Shown here: positions 4,979 through 5,573 of the stretch, piece after piece | Layout: the number at the start of each line of letters is the position of its first letter | How positions within the stretch are numbered: position 1 is the stretch's first letter | DNA from: Paracoccaceae bacterium | GTDB lineage: Bacteria; Pseudomonadota; Alphaproteobacteria; Rhodobacterales; Rhodobacteraceae | DNA: 5,573 nucleotides | Assembly: GCA_003535335.1 (NCBI GenBank) | Contig: DOHJ01000124.1 | Coordinates: 892-6,464 of the forward strand | Direction of reading: 5' to 3' | Notes under the pieces: generated by a model | The model's database searches: none | Told to the model about the DNA's origin: nothing | Seen by the model: only the letters and a program-made list of their open reading frames with translations | Translations under genes and position numbers: made by a program

Positions 4979-5573
4979 CGCTATAAAACACCGTCCCTAT
5001 TGGTGGGATAATGCCGACCTGCCCAATCTTCGCGCTACTGGGCAGGCGGCAGATATTCCCGATTCTGTAAAAACCCTTATCATCGGGGCCGGATATAGCG
5101 GTCTGTCTGCCGCTTTGACGCTGGCCCGCGCCGGTCGGGATGTGACTGTGATTGACAGTGATATGATTGGCTATGGTTGTTCGTCGCGCAACGGCGGCCA
5201 AATCGGACCATCATTTCATAAACTTGGGGTGGCGGGGCTGACTTCGGCATTCGGGCCTGCCAAAGCACACGAAATTTTACGTGAATCGATGCAGTCGCTA
5301 ACCTATCTGAAAAACCTGATTGTGGCCGAGAACATTGATTGTGACCTGCAGCCAAATTCGGGGCGCTTCAAGGGGGCCAGCCGCATCGTGCATTACGATG
5401 AAATCGCCCGCAGCAACGAAGATCTGGCCAAATCGGTGGGATTTCAGTTTGAAATGGTGCCAAAGGCGCAGCAGTCGGCCTATATCGGCAGTGATTTTTA
5501 CCACGGCGGTGCGGCTTACCCCGAAGACGGGCAATTGCAACCTGCCAGGTTTGTAACAGGCTTGGCGCGTAAG
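4947..5573 (+). CDS. FAD-dependent oxidoreductase of the DAO family (PuuB / glycine oxidase-like), N-terminal 209 residues (runs off right edge)
   Basis: The reading frame is open to the window end. The product begins with the RPYWWDNA motif (16-23 from the 4947 start), common to gamma-glutamylputrescine oxidase-like proteins. A Rossmann dinucleotide fold follows: GAGYSG (47-52), hydrophobic strands and D70 at the end of the second strand to hold the FAD ribose, then SSRNGGQ (79-85), typical of PuuB-like members. Such enzymes oxidise amines or amino acids with oxygen; the substrate cannot be told from this half. Two starts are possible: ATG 4947, overlapping the carbonic anhydrase by 32 bp, and TTG 4968, overlapping by 11 bp and giving MTFDAIKHRPYWW. 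Neither has a good Shine-Dalgarno at normal distance (GAAGG at 4925-4929 is 17 nt from the ATG). ATG is listed as the default; TTG is a real alternative. Coupled translation with the carbonic anhydrase is likely. Confidence 0.88.
   Translation, partial: MLKAADLLTFDAIKHRPYWWDNADLPNLRATGQAADIPDSVKTLIIGAGYSGLSAALTLARAGRDVTVIDSDMIGYGCSSRNGGQIGPSFHKLGVAGLTSAFGPAKAHEILRESMQSLTYLKNLIVAENIDCDLQPNSGRFKGASRIVHYDEIARSNEDLAKSVGFQFEMVPKAQQSAYIGSDFYHGGAAYPEDGQLQPARFVTGLARK

Overview
The window looks like chromosomal DNA from a marine alphaproteobacterium, most likely Rhodobacterales (Roseobacter-type). This rests on the style of the proteins, a GC content that looks close to one half, and the pairing of an M17 aminopeptidase with an SH3/NlpC-P60 endopeptidase. 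The placement is an inference from recognised families, not from a search. Nearly all of the DNA is coding; no RNA gene, CRISPR array, insertion sequence or prophage gene is visible.

Layout. At the left edge (1-66, minus) are the first 22 codons of a glutathione-dependent formaldehyde dehydrogenase / class III alcohol dehydrogenase. Upstream of it on the same strand lies a six-transmembrane voltage-gated-type potassium channel (164-1132), with a strong RNA stem-loop just after its stop codon. A divergent intergenic region (1133-1279) separates the channel from a small lipoprotein of the I78 peptidase-inhibitor family (1280-1558, plus). The inhibitor gene runs head-on into a minus-strand pair: a cytoplasmic NlpC/P60 endopeptidase (1555-2337) and an M17 leucyl aminopeptidase (2334-3719), which overlap by ATGA and probably form an operon for breaking down (muro)peptides. 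Behind them is a 126-residue protein resembling an Hpt domain without its histidine (3788-4168, minus). A second divergent intergenic region (4169-4321) carries an FNR/CRP-family-like box and a separate perfect palindrome. It leads into a beta-carbonic anhydrase (4322-4978, plus), whose 3' end overlaps a PuuB-like FAD-dependent amine/amino-acid oxidoreductase that runs off the right edge.

The genes are mostly ordinary housekeeping and accessory metabolism: formaldehyde detoxification, K+ conductance, peptide turnover, CO2/bicarbonate interconversion and amine oxidation. I see no convincing undescribed multi-gene system. The points most worth a second look are regulatory: the FNR-like box before the carbonic anhydrase, the long inverted repeat bracketing the I78 promoter region, the stem after the channel gene, the shared TTAA stop of two convergent genes, and the Hpt-like protein lacking a phosphorylatable histidine.
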